Source: Amycolatopsis sp. QT-25
GTDB lineage: Bacteria; Actinomycetota; Actinomycetes; Mycobacteriales; Pseudonocardiaceae
Reading direction: 5' to 3'
Length of the DNA stretch: 64,000 nt
Assembly (NCBI RefSeq): GCF_029369745.1
Contig: NZ_CP120210.1
Span: 3,782,001 to 3,846,000 of the forward strand
A program made the position numbers and the translations under genes. Shown here one piece after another: positions 37,632-45,703 of the stretch. The notes under the pieces were generated by a model. The model did not search any database and was not told the origin of the DNA. It saw only the letters and a program-made list of their open reading frames with translations. Every line of letters starts with the position of its first letter. Position 1 is the stretch's first letter.

Positions 37632-38852
37632 ATGAGCGAATTCCCTGTGCGTGCCGTGGCCGAAGGCGAACAACGGGCCTGCCTAGAGCTCCTGGTGGAG
37701 TCTTTGCACGGCAGGCCCGCCTCGGACGAGGTCTGGGCGAAAATGGCGCCCTCCTGGCCCGCCGCCGGGAAATTCGCCGCCTTCGACGACCACGGCACCC
37801 CGGTGGGGATCACCAGCTCGTTCGACGTCGAGCTCACCGTCCCAGGTGGACAGAAGCTCGTCACGGCGGCCGTCGACGGGGTCGCCGTCCGCGCCGACTG
37901 GACCCGCCGCGGGATCCTCACCTCGATGATGGCCGTCCAGTTGGAGGAGTTCGCGGCACGCGGTGTCCCGCTGGCGGCGCTGCACGCGTCGGAAGCCGTG
38001 ATCTACGGCCGCTTCGGTTACGGCGCGGCCACCTTCGGCAAAGGTGTTTCCGTCGAACGCCCACGCGCCCGGCTCCGTGACGGCGTGGGACGGGAAGGAG
38101 TCGTCAGGTTCGCCACCTGTGCCGAGGCCGTGGAGCGCATTCCCGCGCTGTACAACAGCTTCGAGGGGACGCGGCCGGGGTTCGTCGCTCGACCGGCACA
38201 CTGGTGGCCGGGTTTCTTCGAGCGCGTGGTCACCGGGAACGACGGCTATCGCGTCGCCGTCCACAGTGGACCGGACGGGGACGACGGTTTCGTCGTCTAT
38301 CAGACCATCGACGCGCGTGACCGCCAGGCGCCGGAACGCGGAGCGATCCTGGACATCCGGGAGCTCCACGCCGCCACGCCGCGCGCTTGGGCGGGACTGT
38401 GGCGGTTCCTGCTGTCGGTCGACCTCGTCTCGGCCGTCACCGGACGCGGCCGCCCACTGGACGAGCCGATCGCCGAACTGCTCACCGATCCGCGTGCCGT
38501 GAACACCATCGAGGTCATAGACGACCTGTGGCTACGGCTCGTCGACGTCTCCACCGCGCTGCGGGCCCGCACTTACGGCACCGCCGAACCCGTGGTGTTC
38601 GAAGTGCTCGACAAGCAGCTCCCGGGCAACAGCGGCCGTTACGTCGTCGGCCCGGACGGCGCGGAGCGGACGACCGCCGACGCCGATCTGCGGCTGGACG
38701 TCGCCGCCTTGTCGTCGCTGTACCTCGGCCACGGTCTCTTCGGTGAGCTGGCCTTGTCAGGCCGGGTCGAGGTGCTGGACGAGGCGGCGGTCGCCCGTGC
38801 CGACTCCCTGTTCCACACCGCGCGGTCGCCGTGGTGCGGAACGTTCTTCTAG
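37632..38852 (+). CDS. Eis-like GNAT N-acetyltransferase, copy 2
   Basis: A 406-residue paralogue of the gene 0.5 kb upstream. It shares the GNAT block (VAVRADWTRRGILTSMMAVQLEEFAARGVPLAALHASEAVIYGRFGYG), the middle LWRFLLSVDLV-(S/D) segment and the same C-terminus PWCGTFF with terminal Phe carboxylate. Together with the preceding DUF4333 gene it repeats the DUF4333-Eis pair, so the two pairs look like a tandem duplication that has since diverged. A 25-bp-arm hairpin follows its stop by 4 bp. Substrate is unknown. Confidence 0.87.
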   Translation: MSEFPVRAVAEGEQRACLELLVESLHGRPASDEVWAKMAPSWPAAGKFAAFDDHGTPVGITSSFDVELTVPGGQKLVTAAVDGVAVRADWTRRGILTSMMAVQLEEFAARGVPLAALHASEAVIYGRFGYGAATFGKGVSVERPRARLRDGVGREGVVRFATCAEAVERIPALYNSFEGTRPGFVARPAHWWPGFFERVVTGNDGYRVAVHSGPDGDDGFVVYQTIDARDRQAPERGAILDIRELHAATPRAWAGLWRFLLSVDLVSAVTGRGRPLDEPIAELLTDPRAVNTIEVIDDLWLRLVDVSTALRARTYGTAEPVVFEVLDKQLPGNSGRYVVGPDGAERTTADADLRLDVAALSSLYLGHGLFGELALSGRVEVLDEAAVARADSLFHTARSPWCGTFF

Positions 38853-38855
38853 CTC

Positions 38856-38918
38856 CCAAGTACATGAAGGCCCCCTTCCTGTACCTAGGCGCAAGGAAGG
38901 GGGCCTTCATGTACTTGG
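38856..38918. terminator. Hairpin after the second Eis-like gene
   Basis: Perfect 25-bp arms (38856-38880 and 38894-38918) enclose a 13-nt loop between the convergent stops of the Eis-like gene (38852) and pirin (38947). The core is the same as at 34.8 kb, with the loop segment inverted, so near-identical hairpins bracket the DUF4333-Eis block. Confidence 0.8.
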
Positions 38919-38946
38919 CAAGGTGTGAAGGGCGGGTTTCCGTGTC

Positions 38947-39924
38947 CTAGGCCGGATTGCGACGAGGTTTGATCCGCACCTGCGGCAGCTTGGGTGCGGG
39001 CAACCACGCCGTCGTGCCCTGGTAGCCCTCCACCCGGCCGAACCGGTCCGCCTGCGCCTGCCACGCCTCGCGGTATCCGGCGATCTCCTCGTGGCTGCGG
39101 CCCACGAAGTTCCACCACATGACGAGTTCCTCGGTGAACGGAGTCCCGCCCAGCAGGAGCACCCTGGCCGGCTCGGTGCCCGAGTTCGTCAACTCCAGCC
39201 GTCCGGCGCCGGGTGCGAGATAGGCGAGTTCTCCGGTGCGCAGTGCTGCTCCGGCGACGGTGACGGAGCCGATGTCCTGCAGGACACCGTGTTCGAAGGC
39301 CGGGTCGACGTCGAGGGCGAGGGTCGCTCCGGGCTCCACGAGGAGTTCGGCGCCCAGCAGGGGAGTGAACGCCGGGATCGGTGAGGTGGTTCCGGCGAGG
39401 CTGCCGAGGAAGACCCGCGCCGTGGCCCCTGGCAACCGGAGCGCTGGTGGCGCGTAGTGCCGGAAGTCCCGTGCGGTGTCGCGATGCCCGTCCGGCAGCG
39501 CGATCCAGAGCTGGACGCCGTGCAGCGTCGTGGTGTCCGGAGTGGACACTGTGGTGACCTCGGAGTGCGCGATGCCGTGGCCGGCGGTCATCAGGTTCAG
39601 TTCACCGGGCCGGACCACGGCCACGGTGCCGATGCTGTCGCGATGCTCGATCTCGCCGCTGAACAGCCAGCTCGCGGTCTGCAAACCGGTGTGCGGATGC
39701 GGCGCGACGTCCATCCCGCCGGAATCCGACACCTCTTGCGGACCGTAGTGGTCGACGAAACACCACGCTCCGATCAGCGACCGTCGCCGTTGCGGGAGTG
39801 TGCGGCGGACCCGGATGGCGCGCGGACCGCCGAGCGGGACGTCGCGCGGGGTCAGCACGGTGACACCCTCGCCCGGCCGCTCCCGGCACAGCGACTCGGC
39901 CGGGTCGGCCTCGGTGTTGCTCAC
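38947..39924 (-). CDS. Pirin family protein
   Basis: A 325-residue bicupin of the pirin family, iron-binding proteins that include quercetin dioxygenases and redox-sensitive regulators. The N-terminal cupin carries the metal motif: GAWCFVDHYGP then MDVAPHPHTGLQTASWLFSGEIEHRDS, giving the His-x-His and later Glu/His ligands. LMTAGHGIAHSE follows. The C-terminal cupin is typical (EELVMWWNFVGRSHEEI). The GTG start overlaps the stop of the 5'-3' exonuclease gene (GTGA), so they are co-translated. The long merged frame to 40881 is an artefact of reading through the exonuclease in another frame. Its substrate is unknown. Confidence 0.92.
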   Translation of the reverse strand: MSNTEADPAESLCRERPGEGVTVLTPRDVPLGGPRAIRVRRTLPQRRRSLIGAWCFVDHYGPQEVSDSGGMDVAPHPHTGLQTASWLFSGEIEHRDSIGTVAVVRPGELNLMTAGHGIAHSEVTTVSTPDTTTLHGVQLWIALPDGHRDTARDFRHYAPPALRLPGATARVFLGSLAGTTSPIPAFTPLLGAELLVEPGATLALDVDPAFEHGVLQDIGSVTVAGAALRTGELAYLAPGAGRLELTNSGTEPARVLLLGGTPFTEELVMWWNFVGRSHEEIAGYREAWQAQADRFGRVEGYQGTTAWLPAPKLPQVRIKPRRNPA

Positions 39925-40865
39925 GGCTTGGGGAGCGCGGCCAGCAGGCGCTCCACCGAACGGCCGAGATTCCAGCGCTCCGCCAGTTCCGCGACCTTGT
40001 CCGGGTCGGCGGGTTCGGCCGGGACGGTGTCCGGCCGGGACTGCTCGACCGGCGCGTCGGCCGCGACCCGGACGACGGTCGGCGCGACCGCGAGATAATC
40101 GGCGGCATCGCTCAACCGCAACCGCGTCTTGAGCGGCACTCGCGAGTCGCCGGCGTCGGCCGCCTCGATCAGCTCCTGCAGCGAACCGAACTGGGTGATC
40201 AGCTTCGCCGCGGTCTTCTCGCCGATCCCGGCGACGCCCGGCAGTCCGTCCGAGGGGTCTCCGCGCAGCGCGGCCATGTCGGCGTACCCGGGGCCGGCGT
40301 TCGCGGCCGGGATCCCGTACTTCTCGGCGAGCTCGTCCGGGCCGAGGATCTCGGCCTTGTTCCAGCCCTTGCCGACGTAGACGACCACGGTGGACGTCGG
40401 TTCGTGCCGGACCAGCTGGAACAGGTCCCGGTCTCCGGTGACGACCTCGACAGGGGAGTTCTGCTCGCGGATCGCGAGCGCGCCGATGACGTCGTCGGCC
40501 TCGTACCCGGCGGCCTCGGCCGTCGCGATGCCGAAGGCTTCCAGCAGGTCCAGGATGATCGGGACCTGCGGCGTCAGCGTGTCCGGCACCTCTTCGACGT
40601 CGCCACCCTCCGGAACCTCTTCGGCCACCCGGTGCGCCTTGTAGCTGGGCAACAGGTCGGTGCGGAACTTCGGCCGCCAATCCGCGTCCAGGCACGCCAC
40701 GAGCCGGGAAGGACGCCGGTCGACGAGGATCCGCGCGACGGTGTCGGTGAACCCGCGTACGGCGTTGACCGGCGTCCCGTCCGGGGCGGTCATCGACTCG
40801 GGCAGTGCGTGGAACGAGCGGAAGTAGAGGCTCGCGGAATCGAGGAGAGCGAGTGGTCCGGTCAC
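39921..40865 (-). CDS. 5'-3' exonuclease (PolA N-terminal domain type)
   Basis: A 314-residue flap/5' nuclease without polymerase domains. Aspartates of the FEN family are visible: LALLDSASLYFRSFHAL, LVACLDADWRPKFRTDLLPSYKAHR, AGYEADDVIGALA and VVTGDRDLFQLV. The helix-hairpin-helix GDPSDGLPGVAGIGEKTAAKLITQFG binds DNA. It removes RNA primers or flaps in replication and repair. The mycobacterial order has the equivalent exonuclease Rv2090 right after the DUF4333 gene. The GTG at 40865 starts the conserved MTGPLALLDSAS block. Confidence 0.93.
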   Translation of the reverse strand: MTGPLALLDSASLYFRSFHALPESMTAPDGTPVNAVRGFTDTVARILVDRRPSRLVACLDADWRPKFRTDLLPSYKAHRVAEEVPEGGDVEEVPDTLTPQVPIILDLLEAFGIATAEAAGYEADDVIGALAIREQNSPVEVVTGDRDLFQLVRHEPTSTVVVYVGKGWNKAEILGPDELAEKYGIPAANAGPGYADMAALRGDPSDGLPGVAGIGEKTAAKLITQFGSLQELIEAADAGDSRVPLKTRLRLSDAADYLAVAPTVVRVAADAPVEQSRPDTVPAEPADPDKVAELAERWNLGRSVERLLAALPKP

Positions 40866-40941
40866 GCGGACAGCCTGCCATGTCCCGGCCCGGATGTCCG
40901 TTGAAGGACCCGACCCCCAGCCGAGTCCTCCACGGGACCGG

Positions 40942-41478
40942 TCAGGCCGCGTAGGGCCGTACCCGGCGGGCGTCGCGCAAGGCGTTGGCCCACCAGTTCA
41001 GCTGGTTCAGCAGCGTGGTGGCCGCGACGGAGGCGCCTTCGAAGTCGTCGTGTTCTCCGTCGGGGCCGAAATGGTTCCAGGCGTAGGGGAAACTCACGGT
41101 CTCCCGGATCGTCGCGGCGTGGAGTTCGGCGAAGACCGGGCGCAGGTGCTCGACCGCGCGCAGGCCGCCGGAGATCCCGCCGTAGGAAACGAAGGCGACC
41201 GGCTTCCCATGCCACTCGGGGCCGGTGGCGTCGAGCGCGGTCTTGAGCGGGCCGGGGTAACTGTGGTTGTACTCGGGGACGATCACGACGACGGCGTCCG
41301 CGGCGGCGACGCCGGGGGAGAGATCGGCAGGGGCTTCGGCCAAGTCGATGACGGTCAGGGTGACGTCGTCGCGCTGTTTGGCGCGGTCGAGGAACCAGTT
41401 CGCGACGACGGGAGCGAAGCGGCCCTCGCGGACGCTGCTGATCACGACGGCGAGCTGGTAGGGCGAGTTCGTTGTCAT
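40942..41478 (-). CDS. NADPH-dependent FMN reductase
   Basis: A 178-residue flavodoxin-like reductase. Motifs are VVISSVREGRFAPVVANWF (FMN phosphate loop), ADAVVVIVPEYNHSYPGPLKTALDAT and KPVAFVSYGGISGGLRAVEHLRPVF, typical of the NADPH_FMN_red family that supplies reduced flavin or reduces quinones and azo compounds. The ATG at 41478 gives the family N-terminus; the longer frame crosses a promoter region. Upstream, ACTTAACTTGAAGT (41500-41513) resembles a MerR/TetR-type operator. A divergent HTH gene starts about 120 bp away and is a candidate regulator. Confidence 0.9.
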   Translation of the reverse strand: MTTNSPYQLAVVISSVREGRFAPVVANWFLDRAKQRDDVTLTVIDLAEAPADLSPGVAAADAVVVIVPEYNHSYPGPLKTALDATGPEWHGKPVAFVSYGGISGGLRAVEHLRPVFAELHAATIRETVSFPYAWNHFGPDGEHDDFEGASVAATTLLNQLNWWANALRDARRVRPYAA

Positions 41479-41547
41479 GCCCAAGACCGTAAAACCTACA
41501 CTTAACTTGAAGTCAAACTCCGGAGTCGCGCCATGAAGCCGACCAAA

Positions 41548-41579
41548 CGCAGAGGATCCTTTGCAAAGATATCTCTGCG
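41548..41579. promoter_or_regulatory. Inverted repeat upstream of the HTH/MFS operon
   Basis: CGCAGAG (41548-41554) and CTCTGCG (41573-41579) are perfect 7-bp arms around an 18-bp AT-rich spacer containing AGATATCT. It lies 18 bp before the start of the HTH gene, a plausible site for autorepression. Evidence is position and symmetry only. Confidence 0.5.
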
Positions 41580-41596
41580 GTTGTACGGTGAACGCC

Positions 41597-42175
41597 ATGG
41601 GGAAGAGCGAGAGGTATCTCGCGCGAGTCGACGGCCGCGTTCTCCGGGCGCTGTCGCATCCACTGCGCGTCAAAATCCTGGAGTTGCTGCGGGAGGACGG
41701 TCCGGCGACGGCGTCCGGTCTGGCGAAACGGGCGGGGGAGAGTTCCGGGACCACGAGCTGGCATCTGCGTCAGCTGGCCGAATCCGGGTTGATCGCCGAG
41801 GACACCGAACGCGGCAGCAGACGCGACAGGTGGTGGAAGGCCTTGCACGAGGGAGACCGGATGCGCGCCCGGGACTTCATCGACGACCCGGATCTCGCCG
41901 GTCCCTTCACTGCGTACGCCCACACGATGGTCGAACGCCGCTACGCCGCCGAAGCGCAGTTCGTCGCCGAAGCACGAGACTGGGCAGACGAGTGGATCGA
42001 CAAGGCCGTCTTTGACGACTCGCGGCTCTCGCTGACGCCGGACGAGACCGCGGCGCTGACCGACGAGATACTCGAAGTGGTCAACCGCTACCGCCGTCCG
42101 GAGCGGGACGGCGACACCCAGGTCCGCGTGCAGTGGGCGGCCTTCCCGAGGAAGTCCCGGCCGGAGACGCCATGA
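41597..42175 (+). CDS. ArsR-like winged-helix regulator
   Basis: A 192-residue regulator with an N-terminal winged helix: RVLRALSHPLRVKILELLREDGPATASGLAKRAGESSGTTSWHLRQLAESGLIAEDTE, then a basic wing (RGSRRDRWWKAL). The rest is helical (about 110 residues) and may bind a ligand or mediate dimerisation. The ATG at 41597 has GGTGA upstream and the family homology starts nearby. Its stop overlaps the start of the MFS transporter (ATGA), the classic arrangement of a repressor controlling its own exporter. An inverted repeat upstream is the likely operator. Confidence 0.85.
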   Translation: MGKSERYLARVDGRVLRALSHPLRVKILELLREDGPATASGLAKRAGESSGTTSWHLRQLAESGLIAEDTERGSRRDRWWKALHEGDRMRARDFIDDPDLAGPFTAYAHTMVERRYAAEAQFVAEARDWADEWIDKAVFDDSRLSLTPDETAALTDEILEVVNRYRRPERDGDTQVRVQWAAFPRKSRPETP

Positions 42176-43422
42176 GCCGGGGGCCACTGGGGGCCCTGGT
42201 CGTGGCTTCGGGGATCTCCTCGGCCGGGGTGATGATGACGTTGCTCGCGATTCCTTGGTTCGTGCTCCAGAGCACGGGCAGCGGCACCAAGACCGGTCTC
42301 GTGACCGCGGCCGAAGTCTTGGGGCTGATGGTCGCCGCGATGCTGGGCGGGCCGATCGTGGACCGGGTCGGCACCCGCCGGGCGAGCGTCGGCGCGGATT
42401 TGCTGACCACCGTCACGGTGCTCCTGATCCCGCTCGCGACGGGCACGACGGGGCTCGGTCTGCCCGGACTGATCGTGCTGTCGTTCGTGATGGGCGTTTC
42501 CCGAGGACCCGCCGACACGGCGAAGCAGGTGCTGCTTCCCGGCGTCGCCGAACTCGGCGGTGTTAGCGTGAGCCGGGCGGCGAGCGCCGTCGAAGCGGCG
42601 ATGAGAACCGGCCGGATGGTGGGCGGACCCGCCGCCGGTGCGTTGATCGCGCTGATCGGCCCGATGCCGGTCCTGTTCGTCGACGCGGGCGCGCTTTTGC
42701 TTTCCTCGGCGCTGGTGTTCGCGCTGATCCCGTTGGCGGCCGGTCCGCCGAGGCCGCCGTCTGGTGGATATCTCAACCAGCTGCGCGAAGGGCTCGGATA
42801 CATCAAACGCGACGCGGTACTGCGCGCGGTCGTCAGCATGCTAATGCTCACCAACAGCCTCGACTTCGGACTGCTCGGCGTCCTGTACCCGGCGTATGGC
42901 GACCAGGTCCTGCACAGCACCGCGCTCATCGGCGCGATGATCACCGCGGTCGCGGCGGGCGCGCTGCTCGGTTCGGCGATCTACGGCTGGGTGGGCCACC
43001 GATTCTCCCGGCGTACGGCGATCCTCGTCGCTGTCGCGATCGAGGGCGCGCCGCGATTCGCCTTGCTCGCGCTGGAACCCGCGCCGGCCGTGCTGCTCGC
43101 CGGACTCGTGGTCACCGGGATCGGGGCGGGCGCGCTCAACCCGATCGTGCTCCCGGCGGTCTACGAACGGGTCCCGGAAGCCGTCCGGGGCCGCGTGCTC
43201 AGCCTTCTCGTGGGCGGGGTGCTCGCCGCGATGCCGCTCGGCTCGATGGCGGCGGGACTGCTGCTGGACGGGATCGGTCTCGTCGGCGCGCTCGCCGTGT
43301 TCGGTGGCCTGTACCTGATCGCCGGCACCTTCCCGGCGATCTTCCGGGTCTGGCGTGGACTCGACGATCCCGCCCCGATCGGGGGTGACCGGCCGGTGAG
43401 CCGAGGGACGCGGACCGACTAG
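42172..43422 (+). CDS. MFS efflux transporter
   Basis: A 416-residue major facilitator protein with 12 hydrophobic segments. The loop 2-3 signature is present as LGGPIVDRVGTRRASV, and the second half mirrors it (YGWVGHRFSRRTAILV). The group resembles enterobactin/macrolide-type exporters. The ATG lies in the stop of the upstream regulator, so expression is coupled to it. The substrate is probably a small hydrophobic compound, which is inference from family and from control by a local ArsR-like protein. It ends 11 bp before the M24 peptidase gene. Confidence 0.87.
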   Translation: MSRGPLGALVVASGISSAGVMMTLLAIPWFVLQSTGSGTKTGLVTAAEVLGLMVAAMLGGPIVDRVGTRRASVGADLLTTVTVLLIPLATGTTGLGLPGLIVLSFVMGVSRGPADTAKQVLLPGVAELGGVSVSRAASAVEAAMRTGRMVGGPAAGALIALIGPMPVLFVDAGALLLSSALVFALIPLAAGPPRPPSGGYLNQLREGLGYIKRDAVLRAVVSMLMLTNSLDFGLLGVLYPAYGDQVLHSTALIGAMITAVAAGALLGSAIYGWVGHRFSRRTAILVAVAIEGAPRFALLALEPAPAVLLAGLVVTGIGAGALNPIVLPAVYERVPEAVRGRVLSLLVGGVLAAMPLGSMAAGLLLDGIGLVGALAVFGGLYLIAGTFPAIFRVWRGLDDPAPIGGDRPVSRGTRTD

Positions 43423-43432
43423 GCTCGCCTTC

Positions 43433-44590
43433 ATGTCGCGCCGTTCCCTGCACAACCCAGCCCCCGACGCCGCCAGTCTCCGCGCCCGCCTCGACCGGGC
43501 CCGTGCCGCCGCGGCCGCCGCGGACACCGACGCCCTGCTGATCGCACCCGGCTCGGACCTGCGCTACCTCATCGGCCAGGCCGGGGGCTCCTTCGAACGG
43601 CTGACCACGCTGGTGATCCCGGCCGACGGCGTCCCGGCCCTGGTGCTGCCGAAGCTGGAGGCCCCCGGGTACGCCGACGTCCCCGCCGACGAACTCGGCA
43701 TCGAGATCGTCACCTGGGTCGACGGCGACAACGCCTACGAACTGGTCGCCGACCGGTTGGGGCTCGCGCCAGCCGGTCGGCGAGGCCGCGTGGCGGTCAG
43801 CGACTTCACCCCGGCGCTGCACGTACTCGCTTTCCGCGGCGCGCTCGGTGACGCCGAGCAGACGCTGGCCGGGCCGATCGTGCGCGAACTGCGGATGCGC
43901 AAGGACGCCGCCGAGATCCAGGCGCTGCGTGACGCGGGCGCGGCGATCGACCGCGTGCACGCCCGTGTGCACGAGTGGCTGCGCCCCGGCCGCACCGAGG
44001 CCGAGGTCGGCGCGGACATCACCGCCGCGATCGTCGAAGAGGGCCACACGCACGCCGACTTCGTGATCGTCGGCTCGGGCCCCAACGGCGCCAGCCCGCA
44101 TCACGACGTCTCCGAGCGGGTCATCGAGCGCGGCGACGTCGTCGTGGTCGACATCGGCGGCCCGATCGCCGAGGGCTACAACTCCGACTCCACCCGCACG
44201 TACGCGGTCGGCGAGCCGCGGGACGCCGACGTCGTCGAGACATACGCGGTTCTGCAGCGGGCGCAGAAGGCCGCCGTCGACGCCGTCCGCCCGGGTGCGA
44301 CCGCCGAGTCGATCGACGCCGCCGCGCGCGACATCATCGCCGAGGCCGGGTACGGCGAGTTCTTCATCCACCGTACCGGCCACGGCATCGGCCTCGACGT
44401 GCACGAGGAGCCCTACATCATCAAGGGCAACGCGCTGCCCCTCGAGCCCGGCATGGCCTTCAGTGTCGAGCCCGGCATCTACCGGCCCGGCCGGTGGGGT
44501 GCCCGCATCGAGGACATCGTCGTGGTCACCGAGGACGGCGTCGAGCCGGTCAACCAGCGTCCGCACGACTTGATCGTGCTCGACGCATGA
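43433..44590 (+). CDS. pepE: M24 metallopeptidase, Xaa-Pro dipeptidase/aminopeptidase
   Basis: A 385-residue pita-bread metallopeptidase that removes proline-linked N-terminal residues from peptides. The N-terminal creatinase-like domain occupies about 145 residues (LLIAPGSDLRYLIGQAG). The catalytic domain holds the five metal ligands: VVVDIGGPIAEGYNSDSTRTY (two Asp), HRTGHGIGLDVHEEP (His), GMAFSVEPGIY (Glu) and GARIEDIVVVTEDG (Glu). M. tuberculosis pepE (Rv2089c) occupies the same neighbourhood, so that symbol is offered. Its stop overlaps the start of the Lrp regulator gene by 4 bp. Confidence 0.9.
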   Translation: MSRRSLHNPAPDAASLRARLDRARAAAAAADTDALLIAPGSDLRYLIGQAGGSFERLTTLVIPADGVPALVLPKLEAPGYADVPADELGIEIVTWVDGDNAYELVADRLGLAPAGRRGRVAVSDFTPALHVLAFRGALGDAEQTLAGPIVRELRMRKDAAEIQALRDAGAAIDRVHARVHEWLRPGRTEAEVGADITAAIVEEGHTHADFVIVGSGPNGASPHHDVSERVIERGDVVVVDIGGPIAEGYNSDSTRTYAVGEPRDADVVETYAVLQRAQKAAVDAVRPGATAESIDAAARDIIAEAGYGEFFIHRTGHGIGLDVHEEPYIIKGNALPLEPGMAFSVEPGIYRPGRWGARIEDIVVVTEDGVEPVNQRPHDLIVLDA

Positions 44591-45039
44591 CCGGTGGTCT
44601 GGAGCCGCTGGACCAGGCGATCGTCCAGGAGCTGGCCGCGGACGGGCGGCGTAGTTTCACCGACCTGGCCGAGCGGGTCGGCCTGTCGGTGTCGGCGGTG
44701 CACCAGCGGGTGCGGCGTCTGGAGCAGCGCGGGGTCATCCTCGGGTACACCGCGCGGCTCGACGGGGAGCAGATCGGCCTTCCGCTCACGGCGCTGATCT
44801 CGCTGACGCCGAACGATCCGGCCGCCCCGGACGACTATCCGCAGCGGCTCGAGCACATCAAGGAGATCGAGTCCTGCTACTCGGTCGCCGGTGACGAGTC
44901 GTACATCCTCCTGGTCCGGGTGGCCTCGCCGCTCGGCCTGGAAGACCTGCTCCGCCGGATCCGCGAGTCCGCCAAGGTCTCGACCCGGACCACCGTGGTG
45001 CTTTCGACGCCGTTCGAGGGCCGCTCGCCCACATTGTGA
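44587..45039 (+). CDS. Lrp/AsnC-family transcriptional regulator
   Basis: A 150-residue feast/famine regulator. The N-terminal helix-turn-helix is LDQAIVQELAADGRRSFTDLAERVGLSVSAVHQRVRRLEQRGVILGY. The C-terminal RAM domain (ALISLTPNDPA...IESCYSVAGDESYILLVRVASPLGLEDLLRRI) binds amino acids and forms octamers. The ATG sits in the stop of the M24 peptidase gene, suggesting that proline or amino-acid release and its sensing are linked (inference). Homology begins at the first codons, so the start is secure. Confidence 0.92.
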   Translation: MTGGLEPLDQAIVQELAADGRRSFTDLAERVGLSVSAVHQRVRRLEQRGVILGYTARLDGEQIGLPLTALISLTPNDPAAPDDYPQRLEHIKEIESCYSVAGDESYILLVRVASPLGLEDLLRRIRESAKVSTRTTVVLSTPFEGRSPTL

Positions 45040-45086
45040 GAGCAGAGAACGGGGCGGGGTTGCGCGGCGCTGGTACGATAAAAGGT

Positions 45087-45314
45087 ATGGCAACACGTAA
45101 GGTCACTCTCTCGCTCGACAGTGGTGCGCTCGAGTTCGCCGAGCGGGCCGCCAAAGCACACGGGATCTCGGTCTCGTCGTGGTTGTCCAAGGCGGCCCGG
45201 AGGGAAGCCGTCCGCACCGGATACACCCCGCAGCGCGCCCCGGTCGCACCGTCCGCCGAAGCGGACGAGGCCGAGTTGACGGCCGCGGAGAAGGATCTGC
45301 GTGCACAGGGGTGA
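45087..45314 (+). CDS. Small RHH-like antitoxin
   Basis: A 75-residue protein whose first 45 residues (MATRKVTLSLDSGALEFAERAAKAHGISVSSWLSKAARREAVRTG) look like a ribbon-helix-helix or related DNA-binding module. An acidic C-terminal tail (SAEADEAELTAAEKDLRAQG) could wrap the toxin. The start ATG at 45087 has AAAGG directly upstream. It overlaps the following MazF-like gene by 14 bp, the usual antitoxin-then-toxin order. The first residues resemble the N-terminus of many actinobacterial antitoxins. The assignment rests on this context. Confidence 0.72.
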   Translation: MATRKVTLSLDSGALEFAERAAKAHGISVSSWLSKAARREAVRTGYTPQRAPVAPSAEADEAELTAAEKDLRAQG

Positions 45315-45600
45315 AGTCTGGACGTACCACCCTCCGACCGAACCGGCCCGGCAGCGCACCGTCGTCCTGCTGTCCTCGGACGGGGTGAACGAATCCGAGC
45401 GGCCGTGGCTGCTCGGCACCGAACTGCTGGACCGTGACCCGCAGGACATCCTCGGCGTCGCCGTCGACGCGCGTTATTGGGTCTCCACGCTGAACCTCAC
45501 GCGTCTGTACCGGCCGTGGTTCGACGAGAAGATCGCGGAGATCGACCAAGAGGTCCAGGAGCGCATCGACATCGCGTTGCGCGCCGCTCTCGACCTCTAG
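45301..45600 (+). CDS. MazF/PemK-like toxin
   Basis: A 99-residue protein beginning VHRGEVWTYHPPTEPARQRTVVLLSSDGVNES, which has the MazF/PemK opening (GEVW, then a hydrophobic strand ending in S-D). MazF toxins cut single-stranded RNA at short sites. The middle (LLGTELLDRDPQDILGVAVDARYWVSTLNLTRLYRPWF) deviates from classical MazF, and the conserved catalytic Arg/Thr/Ser set is only partly evident, so target and activity are unknown. The GTG start lies within the antitoxin gene. Directly downstream is an array of 21-bp repeats. Confidence 0.7.
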   Translation: MHRGEVWTYHPPTEPARQRTVVLLSSDGVNESERPWLLGTELLDRDPQDILGVAVDARYWVSTLNLTRLYRPWFDEKIAEIDQEVQERIDIALRAALDL

Positions 45601-45619
45601 CCACCCGAGTTACGAGTCC

Positions 45620-45703
45620 GAGCACGTGTGTTACGCGTCTGATCACGTGTGTCGCGTGTCTGGTCACGTGTGTCCCGGCGCCGAGCACGCGGCTAACGGG
45701 CGA
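45620..45703 (-). repeat. 21-bp tandem repeat array A (four degenerate units)
   Basis: Units of exactly 21 bp start at 45620, 45641, 45662 and 45683. Each shares GAKCACGTGTGTY-like sequence at its start (for example GAGCACGTGTGT, GATCACGTGTGT, GGTCACGTGTGT). The fourth unit runs into the 3' end of the SGNH hydrolase gene. No stem-loop is obvious. On the minus strand the units share AAC-x-C-x-CGTG-x-T spacing with array B at 52.3 kb. The period equals two helical turns or seven codons. Confidence 0.7.

Noticed and set aside
38947..40881. A single 644-codon frame covering pirin and the exonuclease region
   Set aside because: Only the part to 39924 encodes pirin. The rest is the wrong frame of the 5'-3' exonuclease gene, which has its own convincing frame and motifs.
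45620..45703. CRISPR array
   Set aside because: Units of 21 bp are head-to-tail without unique spacers, are degenerate, and no cas genes are present. The Cas4-like nuclease at 3.3 kb is a RecB-family repair enzyme.
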